64,000 nucleotides of DNA, taken from an uncultured Chloroflexota bacterium. Lineage in GTDB: Bacteria > Chloroflexota > UBA11872. Positions 41,903 to 49,314 of the stretch are shown in pieces. Numbering within the stretch: the stretch's first letter is position 1; every line of letters begins with the position of its first letter. The position numbers and the translations under genes are program-made. The stretch is from positions 1,550,472-1,614,471 of the forward strand of contig OY282448.1 in assembly GCA_958296175.1 (NCBI GenBank). The letters run 5' to 3'. The notes beneath the pieces were generated by a model. It did not search any database. It saw nothing but the letters and a program-made list of their open reading frames with translations, and was not told where the DNA came from.

Positions 41903-43000
41903 ATGCACGTTGCCATTTCCTGGGACCCGAGCCTCTTCGACTTCCGCCGCCAGCTGGGCAACCCCTATGGCGGGTTGTTGGTGGAAGCCATGCAGCGGTA
42001 CGGCTTTACGTTCGAGCTTTTCCCCGGCCGCGTGCCTACCGACCCCAGCAACCTCAAATTCGGCCCGCTCTGGGTCTGGCGAAACCGCCGCCGCGTGCAG
42101 GTCCTGCATCTGCATTGGCTGGCCGGCGTGTCGGCCACGCCCACGGCCAGGGAGGCCTGGCTGCGATTTGCCGGGCTGGCGCTCACGCTTACGCTGGCGC
42201 GGCTGCTGGGGATGCGCGTGGTGTGGACGCTGCACAACATGCTGCCCCACGAACGGCCTCACCGCGGCGTGGATGTGGCGGGGCGCTGGCTGATGGCTGC
42301 GGTGGCGAACGCCATCATCTGCCACTGCCGCTACGCCGCGCGGGTGTACGCCCGCCGCTTCAAGCGCCGCCGCGGTCTGCACGTCATCCCACACGGCACG
42401 TTCCAAGACGTATACCCCGCCGAACTCAGCCGCGCCGACGCGCGGCGCGAGCTGGGCATTCCCGACGACGCCTTTGTGTTCGTCTCGTTCGGCAACATCC
42501 GCGGCTACAAGGGCCACGACGACATGCTGGAGGCGTTTCGGAAGCTGCAGGGCGACGAGCTGCGGCTGGTGGTGGCCGGCAGGCGGCACCGCTGGTACGA
42601 CGGCGCGGTTGGAACTGGCCCCATCGACGACCCGCGCGTGCTGGTGGCGGAAGGCAGGGTCCCCATCGACAAGCTGCAGCTCTACTTCAACGCGGGCGAC
42701 GTGGCCGTCTTTCCCTACCGCGAGGCGCTCACCAGCGGGGCGCTGATAACGGCGCTTGGGTTTGGCCGGCCGGTGATTGCCACCCGCGTGGGCTGCATCC
42801 CGGAGCTGCTGGGCGGCTCCGATGCCGGCCAGATGGTTCCGCCCGGCGACGTGCCGGCCATGCGCGCCGCCATGCACGCGGCGCGAACCTGGGACATCGC
42901 CCAACGCTCGTCCGCAGCGCGCGCCATTGCCGACAGCCTGGGCTGGGACGCCATCGCCCGCCAGACGACGGCGGCCTACGGACGGCCGCACCAGGGCTAG
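41903..43000 (+). CDS. Glycosyltransferase, GT4-like
   Basis: A 365-residue GT-B-fold transferase. The N-terminal domain reads MHVAISWDPSLFDFRRQLGNPYGG and VLHLHWLAGV; the C-terminal nucleotide-sugar domain has VFVSFGNIRGYKGHDDMLEAF (strand after the linker) and the donor-binding VFPYREALTSGALITALGFGRPVIAT (E-x7-E-like), then GSDAGQMVPPGDV. It likely adds a sugar to a lipid or polysaccharide at the inner face of the membrane. GAGGAG precedes the ATG. No other glycan genes are adjacent. Confidence 0.88.
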   Translation: MHVAISWDPSLFDFRRQLGNPYGGLLVEAMQRYGFTFELFPGRVPTDPSNLKFGPLWVWRNRRRVQVLHLHWLAGVSATPTAREAWLRFAGLALTLTLARLLGMRVVWTLHNMLPHERPHRGVDVAGRWLMAAVANAIICHCRYAARVYARRFKRRRGLHVIPHGTFQDVYPAELSRADARRELGIPDDAFVFVSFGNIRGYKGHDDMLEAFRKLQGDELRLVVAGRRHRWYDGAVGTGPIDDPRVLVAEGRVPIDKLQLYFNAGDVAVFPYREALTSGALITALGFGRPVIATRVGCIPELLGGSDAGQMVPPGDVPAMRAAMHAARTWDIAQRSSAARAIADSLGWDAIARQTTAAYGRPHQG

Positions 43001-43223
43001 ACGTTCGGACGTCCGCCGTTTCACCCTGGAACTTCCCCGCGAGTTCAGCGAACGCGGCGCAGTGTCCAGACCAGGGGAGCGGCGGCGGAGAGCCAGGCCC
43101 CGCACCGGGGCGCCTTGGGCCGGCTGGATTCCGGCCCCGCCGCGAGTACGGAGTGGTCGTTACGCCGCAACGACGGCGTTCGTAAAGGCCTCGTTCGGGG
43201 AGAGGGAAACGAAGGCGCGGGGA

Positions 43224-43745
43224 TCAGCGTGTGCCCAGGCCGCCGCCGGCGTGTTCGCTGGTGATGGCGCGGCCAGTCAGGCTGAAGGACTGGCCGCAGC
43301 CGCACATGGAACGGGCGCGCGGGTTCAGAACCTTGAACCCGCCGTCCATCAGCGAGTCGCTGTAGTCCAGCCGCGAGCCGCGCAGCAGGTCGGCGCTCTC
43401 GGCGTCCACGATCACGGTCACGCCGTGCGCTTCGATGGTCATATCGCCGTCGCGCGGGCCGGGTTCGATGCCCATGGCGTAGCGAAAGTCGCCGCAGCCG
43501 GACTCGGGCACCACGCGCACGCGCAGCACGGCGTCGGGCCGCCGGCGCCGGGCGCGCATGCGGTCGAACTCCCCGGCCGCCGAGGGCGAGACCTCCAGCA
43601 TGGGCGCCTCGGCCTGCGGCAGCGCCGGGCCGCCAGCCTGCGGCAGCATCGCCCCCCCAGCCTGCGGCAGCGCCGGGCCGCCAGCTTGCGGCAGCGCAGG
43701 GGCCTCGGCTTGCGACAGGTTCGTTTGCACGCGCTGGTCCAGCAT
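43224..43745 (-). CDS. A-type Fe-S carrier (IscA/HesB/ErpA) with octapeptide repeats
   Basis: A 173-residue protein. The C-terminal about 120 residues are a HesB/IscA domain with the three ligands Cys84 (ESGCGDFRYAMG), Cys148 and Cys150 (MCGCGQSF). It accepts Fe-S clusters and hands them to apoproteins. The N-terminal about 50 residues are unusual: four copies of an eight-residue unit LPQAGGPA (variants LPQAGGAM, LPQAEAPM). ATG 43745 was used. It lies about 60 bp downstream of the cysteine desulfurase, and the pair with sufR forms an assembly cluster. Confidence 0.9.
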   Translation of the reverse strand: MLDQRVQTNLSQAEAPALPQAGGPALPQAGGAMLPQAGGPALPQAEAPMLEVSPSAAGEFDRMRARRRRPDAVLRVRVVPESGCGDFRYAMGIEPGPRDGDMTIEAHGVTVIVDAESADLLRGSRLDYSDSLMDGGFKVLNPRARSMCGCGQSFSLTGRAITSEHAGGGLGTR

Positions 43746-43807
43746 TGCCACGGTTTCGTTCCTCGGCTCGTGCGGCGCGGCGCAGACGCCGCTCCCATTG
43801 CCCAAGC

Positions 43808-45001
43808 CTACGCAAACGGGCGCGGGTTTGCCACACGCGGCGCTGCGGTTGGCGAACGCCGCAGGCGCGGGACCAGGTCGTGCAGCACGTCCAGCACGCG
43901 GCTCACCTGCGCCTCGGTGGTGCCGCGTCCCGTCGAGAGGCGCAGGCTGCCGGCCGCCAGGTCGGGGTCGAGTCCCATCGCCAGCAGCACGTGGGACGGT
44001 TCCAGGGACGCGGAGGTGCAGGCCGAGCCGCTGGAGGCCGCCACGCCCGCCGCGTCCAGCCCCAGCAGCAGCGCCTGGCTGTCCACCCCGCGCAGCGCCA
44101 CGTTCACGTTGTTCGGCAGGCGGTCGTGCCGGGGGCCGTTCAGACGGCAGTCGGGGATGCCCGCCAGCCCCTCGATCAGCATGTCGCGCAGGCGGGCATT
44201 GTGCGCGGCGTCGCTGGGGCGGTTCGCCTCGCCGCGCGCCAGCGCCGCGCCCAGCCCAACCGCGTAGGCCACGTTTTCGGTGCCCGCGCGGCGGTTGCGT
44301 TCCTGCGAGCCGCCCATGATCTGCGGGCTCAGACGCGCGCCGCGCCGCACGTAAAGCGCGCCCACGCCTTTCGGCCCGTAGAACTTGTGCGCGGCGATGG
44401 ACAGCAGGTCTACGCCCAGCGTGGGAACGTCGATGGGCAGTTGGCCGGGCGCTTGCACCGCGTCCGTGTGCACCAGCGCGTCGTGGCCGCGCAGCGCGGC
44501 TGCGATTGCGGCCACCGGCTGGATGGCGCCCATCTCGTTGTTGGCGTACATCACGCTCACCAGCGCCGTATCGCTGCGCACCGCGTCCAGCACGGCCTGC
44601 GCGGCGGCGCGGCCCTCGGCGTCCACGTCCACCACCGTGGCTTCGAACCCGTGGCGCAGTTCCAGCTGCCGCACGGTGTGCAAGACCGCGTGATGCTCGA
44701 CCGCCGTGGTAACCAGATGGCGGCGGCCGTGCGGCGCCGCGGCGAACGCGGCCCCGCGGACGGCCAGGGCTGCGCCCTCGCTGCCGCCGCTGGTGAACAC
44801 GATCTCGGCGGGATCGGCCGCCAGCGCGGCGGCGGTCTGGGCGCGGGCGGCGTCCAACGCCGCCCGCGCGGCGCGGCCTTCGGCGTAGAGCGAGCTGGGG
44901 TTGCCGGGCAGCTCGCCGAGCGCGCGGCCAATGGCCGCGCGCACGGCCGGATCCACCGGCGTGGTGGCGGCGTGGTCCAGATAGATGCGCGGGGACGTCA
45001 T
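43808..45001 (-). CDS. Cysteine desulfurase (NifS/IscS class I)
   Basis: A 397-residue PLP enzyme that takes sulfur from cysteine for Fe-S cluster assembly. It begins IYLDHAATTPVDPAV. It shows TSGGSEGAALAV, the His of VEHHAVL, the PLP Lys206 in LSIAAHKFYGPKGVG, RAGTENVAYAVGL, and the mobile active-site Cys328 in SSGSACTSASLEPSHVL, which marks group I. It starts about 30 bp after the sufR-like regulator and is followed by the A-type carrier, giving a compact regulator-desulfurase-carrier unit. Confidence 0.93.
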   Translation of the reverse strand: MTSPRIYLDHAATTPVDPAVRAAIGRALGELPGNPSSLYAEGRAARAALDAARAQTAAALAADPAEIVFTSGGSEGAALAVRGAAFAAAPHGRRHLVTTAVEHHAVLHTVRQLELRHGFEATVVDVDAEGRAAAQAVLDAVRSDTALVSVMYANNEMGAIQPVAAIAAALRGHDALVHTDAVQAPGQLPIDVPTLGVDLLSIAAHKFYGPKGVGALYVRRGARLSPQIMGGSQERNRRAGTENVAYAVGLGAALARGEANRPSDAAHNARLRDMLIEGLAGIPDCRLNGPRHDRLPNNVNVALRGVDSQALLLGLDAAGVAASSGSACTSASLEPSHVLLAMGLDPDLAAGSLRLSTGRGTTEAQVSRVLDVLHDLVPRLRRSPTAAPRVANPRPFA

Positions 45002-45030
45002 CGCGCTCGGCACACGCCCATCGCGCCGGG

Positions 45031-45684
45031 CTACGTCGTGTGCGGCGCCGCCTGCGGCAGGGACGTGGCGGACGGGCCGATGACGTAGCGGCAGCCGCGG
45101 CCGCCGTGCGGGGCCACTTCCACCTGCGTCACGTCGGCCTCGGTCAGCCGGCGGATCAGGCGCAGCTCGGACTGGCAGCCGCTGCGGCAGGTGGCGGCCA
45201 CCTCCGAGATCGGACAATTGCAGGCCACCAGCGTGTAACGGTCGCCGTTGGCCTCGATGCGCGGCATGTAGCCGCCATCGTCCAGAATCTGGCGCAGCAC
45301 CTCGATGCGTTCTGCCAGGCGCAGGCCGGCCATGCGCGGCGCGTGCTGCGCGTACAGCTCGTTTTCCTGCCGCGCAAACAGGCGGCGCAGCAGCTCTGGC
45401 CCCGCCAGCTCCAGCACGCCTTCCACCAGCGAGCGCGCAAACTCGCCGTAGCGGCGCGGGAACTGCGCATGTCCCTCGGCGGTGAGGTGGTAGCGCAGCC
45501 GCGGACGCCCCGGCCCCTGGCGCACCGACTCCACGCGCACCAGCCGCTCGGCCGCCAGGCAGCCCAGATGCGGCCGTACGGCGGATTCGCCCGTGCCCAC
45601 GGCAACGGAAATTTCACGAACCTGGAGCGCGCCGCGCACTTTTAGCGCGTGCAGTATCTGCGCGCGGGTCGTGGATGGGTGCAT
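45031..45684 (-). CDS. sufR: SufR-like Fe-S-sensing transcriptional repressor
   Basis: A 217-residue protein. An N-terminal winged helix (RAQILHALKVRGALQVREIS, residues 6-70) is followed by a dimerisation helix region and a C-terminal Cys cluster: Cys155, 157, 166, 170 and 198 (VACNCPISEVAATCRSGCQSE). The spacing resembles SufR repressors, which bind a [4Fe-4S] cluster and control suf genes according to cluster supply. It is the first gene of the operon with the desulfurase and A-type carrier, fitting autoregulation. ATG 45684 was chosen since the homologous N-terminus begins there. Confidence 0.85.
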   Translation of the reverse strand: MHPSTTRAQILHALKVRGALQVREISVAVGTGESAVRPHLGCLAAERLVRVESVRQGPGRPRLRYHLTAEGHAQFPRRYGEFARSLVEGVLELAGPELLRRLFARQENELYAQHAPRMAGLRLAERIEVLRQILDDGGYMPRIEANGDRYTLVACNCPISEVAATCRSGCQSELRLIRRLTEADVTQVEVAPHGGRGCRYVIGPSATSLPQAAPHTT

Positions 45685-45711
45685 GGCCGTAACGCCGAAG
45701 GCCGGGATGCT

Positions 45712-45727
45712 GCTACTAGAAGTTAGC
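45712..45727 (-). promoter_or_regulatory. Candidate SufR operator palindrome
   Basis: GCTACTAGAAGTTAGC, an imperfect palindrome (GCTA..TAGC outside, ACT-AGA-AGT inside), lies 28 bp upstream of the sufR start in an AT-richer patch. Its position suits an autoregulatory operator. No binding data; inferred from symmetry and location only. Confidence 0.4.
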
Positions 45728-46054
45728 ACCGCGAACCAGCCGCGCGAAAAGGATTTCGCCTGCGAATAGCGAAATGCGGGGCCGAGCCCGAAGCCAGCAG
45801 CCTTGCCCTGCAAGCGCTCGGTGGCAGCTCACCTTTACATAATCCCGCAATCCTCACCCCATATCGCGTACCCCGCATCACGTACGAAGCAGGCAGAGGC
45901 AGGTCGTTCGCGGGAATCCATCGTTCGCGGTGAGTCGGGTTCAGCGGCCTCGCGCGGCGGCCGCGCCCCGCACGAACGGCGAGTTATGCCAAGACCTTCG
46001 CAGGGGCGAGGGAAAACAAGAGCGGAGCAGCGCGCGCCAGGCCTGGTGCGCGGG
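45728..46054. other. Intergenic region, no gene seen
   Basis: About 330 bp between the sufR start and the trmD stop. It is relatively AT-rich near 45830-45870 (TTACATAATCCC) and contains GTTCGCGG.AATCCATCGTTCGCGG direct repeats (45905-45930). It probably holds the sufR promoter. No supported coding frame. Confidence 0.4.
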
Positions 46055-46804
46055 TCAGGGGGGCGGGGGCGTGTCGATGGGAGGGTATTGGTGCATGAGC
46101 GCGCGTTCGTCGTTCGAGAGGCCGCGCTGGACCAACAGGTCGGGGCGCAGGTGCTGGGTGCGGTGCAGCCCCTGGGCGCGGCGCCATTGGGCCACGCGCT
46201 GGTGGTGGCCGCTCAGCAGCACCGCAGGCGCCCGCAGGCCGCGAAACTCTTCGGGCCGTGTGAACTGGGGATGCGACAGCCGCCCGGCGGCGTGCGACTC
46301 ACCCTGCAGCGAGGCGGCGGCGCCCACCACGCCGGGCGCCAGCCTGGCCGCGGCGTCTATCACCACCATGGCCGCCGCCTCGCCGCCGCTCAGCACGTAA
46401 TCGCCCACGCTGATCTCTTCGTCCACCACCAGCGGGCGCACGCGGTCGTCCACGCCTTCGTAGCGTCCGCAAATCAGAATCAGCTGGCCGCGCCGCGCCA
46501 GCGCCTGGACGCGCGGCTGCGTGAGCGGCGGCGCCTGCGGCGTCAGCAGCCCCACCCAGCCGTCGGCCTGGCGCAGCTCCTCCACCGCCGCCACGATCGG
46601 CTCGACTCGCAGCACCATGCCCGGCCCGCCGCCGTAGGCGTAGTCGTCGGTGCGCCGCTGCGGCTCGGCCGCCCAGGCGCGCAGGTCGTGCACGCGCACC
46701 TCCACGATGCCGGCCGCGCGCGCCTTGCCCAGCAGGCTGGCGTCCAGAAATCCGTCGAACGCCCGCGGAAAGGTGGTCAGCACGTCCACCCGCAGCGACG
46801 CCAT
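46055..46804 (-). CDS. trmD: tRNA (guanine-N1)-methyltransferase
   Basis: A 249-residue SPOUT methyltransferase that methylates G37 of tRNAs with SAM, preventing frameshifting. Motifs include DVLTTFPRAFDGFL, DDYAYGGGPGMVLRVEP, LICGRYEGVDDRV, EEISVGDYVLSGGEAAAMV and HPQFTRPEEFRG. It overlaps the rimM stop (TGATG) and is last in the rpsP-khpA-rimM-trmD operon, the conserved bacterial order. The final TPPPP tail is short and untypical. Confidence 0.97.
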   Translation of the reverse strand: MASLRVDVLTTFPRAFDGFLDASLLGKARAAGIVEVRVHDLRAWAAEPQRRTDDYAYGGGPGMVLRVEPIVAAVEELRQADGWVGLLTPQAPPLTQPRVQALARRGQLILICGRYEGVDDRVRPLVVDEEISVGDYVLSGGEAAAMVVIDAAARLAPGVVGAAASLQGESHAAGRLSHPQFTRPEEFRGLRAPAVLLSGHHQRVAQWRRAQGLHRTQHLRPDLLVQRGLSNDERALMHQYPPIDTPPPP

Positions 46805-47307
46805 CAGCGCATGCCCGGCAGCAGGTCCACCGTCATCACGCGCCGCTCGGCGTCGAACGCCTGGACGACGTCCGCAATGGCCGGAATCAGAAGCTCGCCG
46901 CCAGCGCCGCGCACCACGTACACGTCGTTGCTGCCGGTTACGAGCACCTCGCGCACGGTTCCCAGCGCTTCGCCGTCCACCGCTGCCACGCGCACGCCCA
47001 CCAGCTCGGCGGCGTAATAGCGGCCCTCCGCCAGCGGGGCGGCCTGGTTCAGCGGCACGCGCACGTGCGCGCCGCGCAGCGCAGCTGCGGCGTCGCGCGT
47101 ATCCACGCCGCGCAGCTTCAGCCGCGGGCGGCGCCCGCCGCGGAAGGCTTCCACCTGCATGGGCGTGCGGTCGCGGCCCACCAGCACGCGGCGGCCGGGC
47201 GCCAGGTTCTGCAGCACGTCTGTCTCCAGCCGGACATTGACCTCGCCGCGCAGCCCCGACGCTCCCAGAACGGCGGCCAGCAGGATCGGCGGGGCGGCCT
47301 GGGTCAG
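46804..47307 (-). CDS. rimM: 16S rRNA processing protein
   Basis: A 167-residue ribosome maturation factor that binds S19 and helps form the 30S head. It shows VLGASGLRGEVNVRLETD at the N-terminus, a central RRPRLKLRGVDTRDAAAALRG, and the PRC-barrel end LGTVREVLVTGSNDVYVVRG, LLIPAIADVVQAFD. No ATG, GTG or TTG lies in frame at the right place. The likely start is CTG at 47305-47307, five bases after AGGAG and overlapping the khpA stop as CTGA. It is in the conserved order between khpA and trmD. Confidence 0.93.
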   Translation of the reverse strand: MTQAAPPILLAAVLGASGLRGEVNVRLETDVLQNLAPGRRVLVGRDRTPMQVEAFRGGRRPRLKLRGVDTRDAAAALRGAHVRVPLNQAAPLAEGRYYAAELVGVRVAAVDGEALGTVREVLVTGSNDVYVVRGAGGELLIPAIADVVQAFDAERRVMTVDLLPGMR

Positions 47308-47540
47308 ACGCTCTCCTGAATGTCCAGCGCCAGGCGGCGGCGCGAGCCGATGGGCGCCGCGTGCATCACGGCGCGGATCGCCTTGGCCACGCGGCCCTGG
47401 CGGCCGATCACGCGGCCCATGTCCACCGGGTCCACGTGCAGCTTGTAGATGCTGAGGTTGTGGCGCCGCACGCGCCGCACGTACACCGCCTCCGGCTCGG
47501 TGACCAGGTTGCGGGCGATGAACTCGACCAGCTCGTCCAT
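47304..47540 (-). CDS. khpA: KH-domain RNA-binding protein
   Basis: A 78-residue KhpA family protein: MDELVEFIARNLVTEPEAVYV, then the KH loop DMGRVIGRQGRVAKAIRAVM (GxxG as GRQG). It binds RNA, typically with KhpB, and influences translation or cell elongation. It lies 10 bp after rpsP, and its stop overlaps the probable CTG start of rimM, so the three are translationally linked. Confidence 0.95.
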   Translation of the reverse strand: MDELVEFIARNLVTEPEAVYVRRVRRHNLSIYKLHVDPVDMGRVIGRQGRVAKAIRAVMHAAPIGSRRRLALDIQESV

Positions 47541-47549
47541 GGCCGTGCG

Positions 47550-47819
47550 TTAGGCGCCGGCGCCGGACGCGGCCGCCGGGCCGGCCGCCCTGGCGATGTC
47601 CAGCAGCTTGCGCACCCGCTCGGTTGGCTGTGCGCCTTTGCGAATCCAGGCCTCGGTCTCGGCCACGTCCAGCCGGATGGTGGACGGGTCGGTTTTCGGG
47701 TCGTAATACCCCAGCTCGGCAACGCGCCGGCCGTCGCGCGCCCAGCGCGCCTCGGCCACAACCACCCGGTAGCTGGGGCTCTTCTTGCGACCGGTGCGCG
47801 TCAAACGAATTTTCAGCAC
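47550..47819 (-). CDS. rpsP: 30S ribosomal protein S16
   Basis: An 89-residue S16: MLKIRLTRTGRKKSPSYRVV, DGRRVAELGYYDPKTDPSTIRLD, AWIRKGAQPTERVRKLL. The start is GTG at 47819 with GGAG upstream; the family's usual N-terminus begins exactly there. It is the first gene of the rpsP-khpA-rimM-trmD operon. The C-terminal Ala/Gly tail is a normal variation in high-GC genomes. No ffh gene lies upstream, since the neighbour is a divergent dehydrogenase. Confidence 0.97.
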   Translation of the reverse strand: MLKIRLTRTGRKKSPSYRVVVAEARWARDGRRVAELGYYDPKTDPSTIRLDVAETEAWIRKGAQPTERVRKLLDIARAAGPAAASGAGA

Positions 47820-47958
47820 GGCGGAGTCTCCAACGAATGCGGCGGATTGTCGGCGGGCGCCCGCCCAGCATCCGGGCGCGGCTGCGCTCCCATGATACCG
47901 ACGGCCGCGGCGCTTGTCACCGGCTAGACTTCCGCACCCGTCGCGGCGCCTGGTGGCC

Positions 47959-49017
47959 ATGACCGTTCGCGTTGGAGTCGTTGGCGTGGGGGCCTACGCC
48001 CGGCGCGCGCATCTGCCGCCGCTGCTCCAGCATCCGCACGCCGAGGTCGCGGCGCTGTGCCGGCGCAATCCGGCCCGGCTGGCCGAAGCCGCCGCGGCCG
48101 TAGGCGCGCCCCGCACCTACGCCAGCTGGCAGGACATGCTGCGCGGCGAACCGCTGGACGCGGTGGTGGTGTCCACGCCGCACGACCTGCACTACGAGGT
48201 GGCGCGCGCCGCCCTGGCGCGGGGGCTGCACGTGCTGGTGGACAAGCCCATGACCCTGCGGGCGGCCCACGCGCGCGACCTGGTCGCGCTGGCCCAGCGG
48301 CAGCGCCTGACGCTGATGACGGCCTTCAACCGGCACTACGAGCCGCCCTTCACCAAAGCGCGCGAGTTGCTGGACGACGCAGCGGTGGGCGAGCTGCGCC
48401 TGATCGACGCCTACGCGGCCTACGACTGGGACCTGTGGCTCGACCCCGCCGACACGCGCTTCAGCGGCGCCGCGGCGCACATGCTGCACGGGGTGTCGAA
48501 CGAGCAGGCGGCGCTGTTGCATGAAACCAGCTTTCGCGCCGCGGCCGCCGCCAACGGCGGCGGATTCTTTGCCGACGTGGGCGCGCACGTGCTGGACGCC
48601 TGCCTCTGGTTGGCGCGCTCGCCGGCGGCCACGGTCTTCGCGCAGATGGACTCGCCCCAGACCGACCTCTACGCGGCGCTGAGCCTGCGGCTGGCGTCGG
48701 GGGTGTTGTGCAGCCTGGCCTGCATTGGCGACACGCCCGTGCCGCGGGACTTCGGGTTCCACCTCTACGGCGCCACCGGCGCCATCCACATGCGCTGGGG
48801 CGAGCTGCGGCTGGAGCGCGAGCTGCGCGACCCCGTCACGTTCGACAACGCCGCCATGCCCGCGGCCGGCAGCGCCGCGGGCAACTTCATCGACGTGATT
48901 CTGGGCCGCGCCGCGCCGCGCGCCACCGCGCACGACGGCCTGCGCCAGGTGGAAGCCATGGAAGCGGCCTACCAATCCGCACACGAAGGCGCCCCCGTCT
49001 CGATCCCTCCCGCCTGA
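47959..49017 (+). CDS. Gfo/Idh/MocA family oxidoreductase
   Basis: A 352-residue NAD(P)-dependent sugar or inositol-type dehydrogenase. The Rossmann motif GVVGVGAYARRAHLPPL begins at residue 6. The conserved VDKPMTLRAAHA corresponds to the EKP motif (Asp for Glu). GGGFFADVGAHVLDACLWL holds the catalytic-region Asp/His. It is divergent from rpsP. The substrate is unknown; many such genes in one genome suggest broad sugar-derivative catabolism. Confidence 0.9.
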   Translation: MTVRVGVVGVGAYARRAHLPPLLQHPHAEVAALCRRNPARLAEAAAAVGAPRTYASWQDMLRGEPLDAVVVSTPHDLHYEVARAALARGLHVLVDKPMTLRAAHARDLVALAQRQRLTLMTAFNRHYEPPFTKARELLDDAAVGELRLIDAYAAYDWDLWLDPADTRFSGAAAHMLHGVSNEQAALLHETSFRAAAAANGGGFFADVGAHVLDACLWLARSPAATVFAQMDSPQTDLYAALSLRLASGVLCSLACIGDTPVPRDFGFHLYGATGAIHMRWGELRLERELRDPVTFDNAAMPAAGSAAGNFIDVILGRAAPRATAHDGLRQVEAMEAAYQSAHEGAPVSIPPA

Positions 49018-49260
49018 CCCCCAGCCTGCCCCCGGTCCTGCCCCAGCCTGCCCCCGGCCCTGCCCCAGCCTGCCCCCCACGGCATCGCCAAAATCTTCCC
49101 CCATCCGCACCCGCCCGCCCGCCCCTGCTTTTCCCCTCTCCCGCAAGCGGGAGAGGGTTAGGGTGAGGGTCTTCGCTTCCGCCCGCCCGTCCCTCGCCCA
49201 CCAGCAAGCGCCCCAGCCCTAGGACCTGTAAGGAATACAACAGGACGCTCCCCCACCCCG
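49018..49260. repeat. Intergenic tandem repeat and palindromic element
   Basis: CAGCCTGCCCCCGG.CCTGCCCC is repeated about 2.5 times in tandem (49022-49075). A dispersed palindrome CCCCTCTCCCG-CAAG-CGGGAGAGG with the GTTAGGGTGAGGGTCTTCG tail is at about 49132-49172. No gene is present; the promoter of the VanW gene should be near 49240-49300. Confidence 0.65.
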
Positions 49261-49314
49261 CCTATACTCCGAAGTCCCCCGCCCCCACCCCGCCGTTTGG
49301 CGCATCCGAGGACC

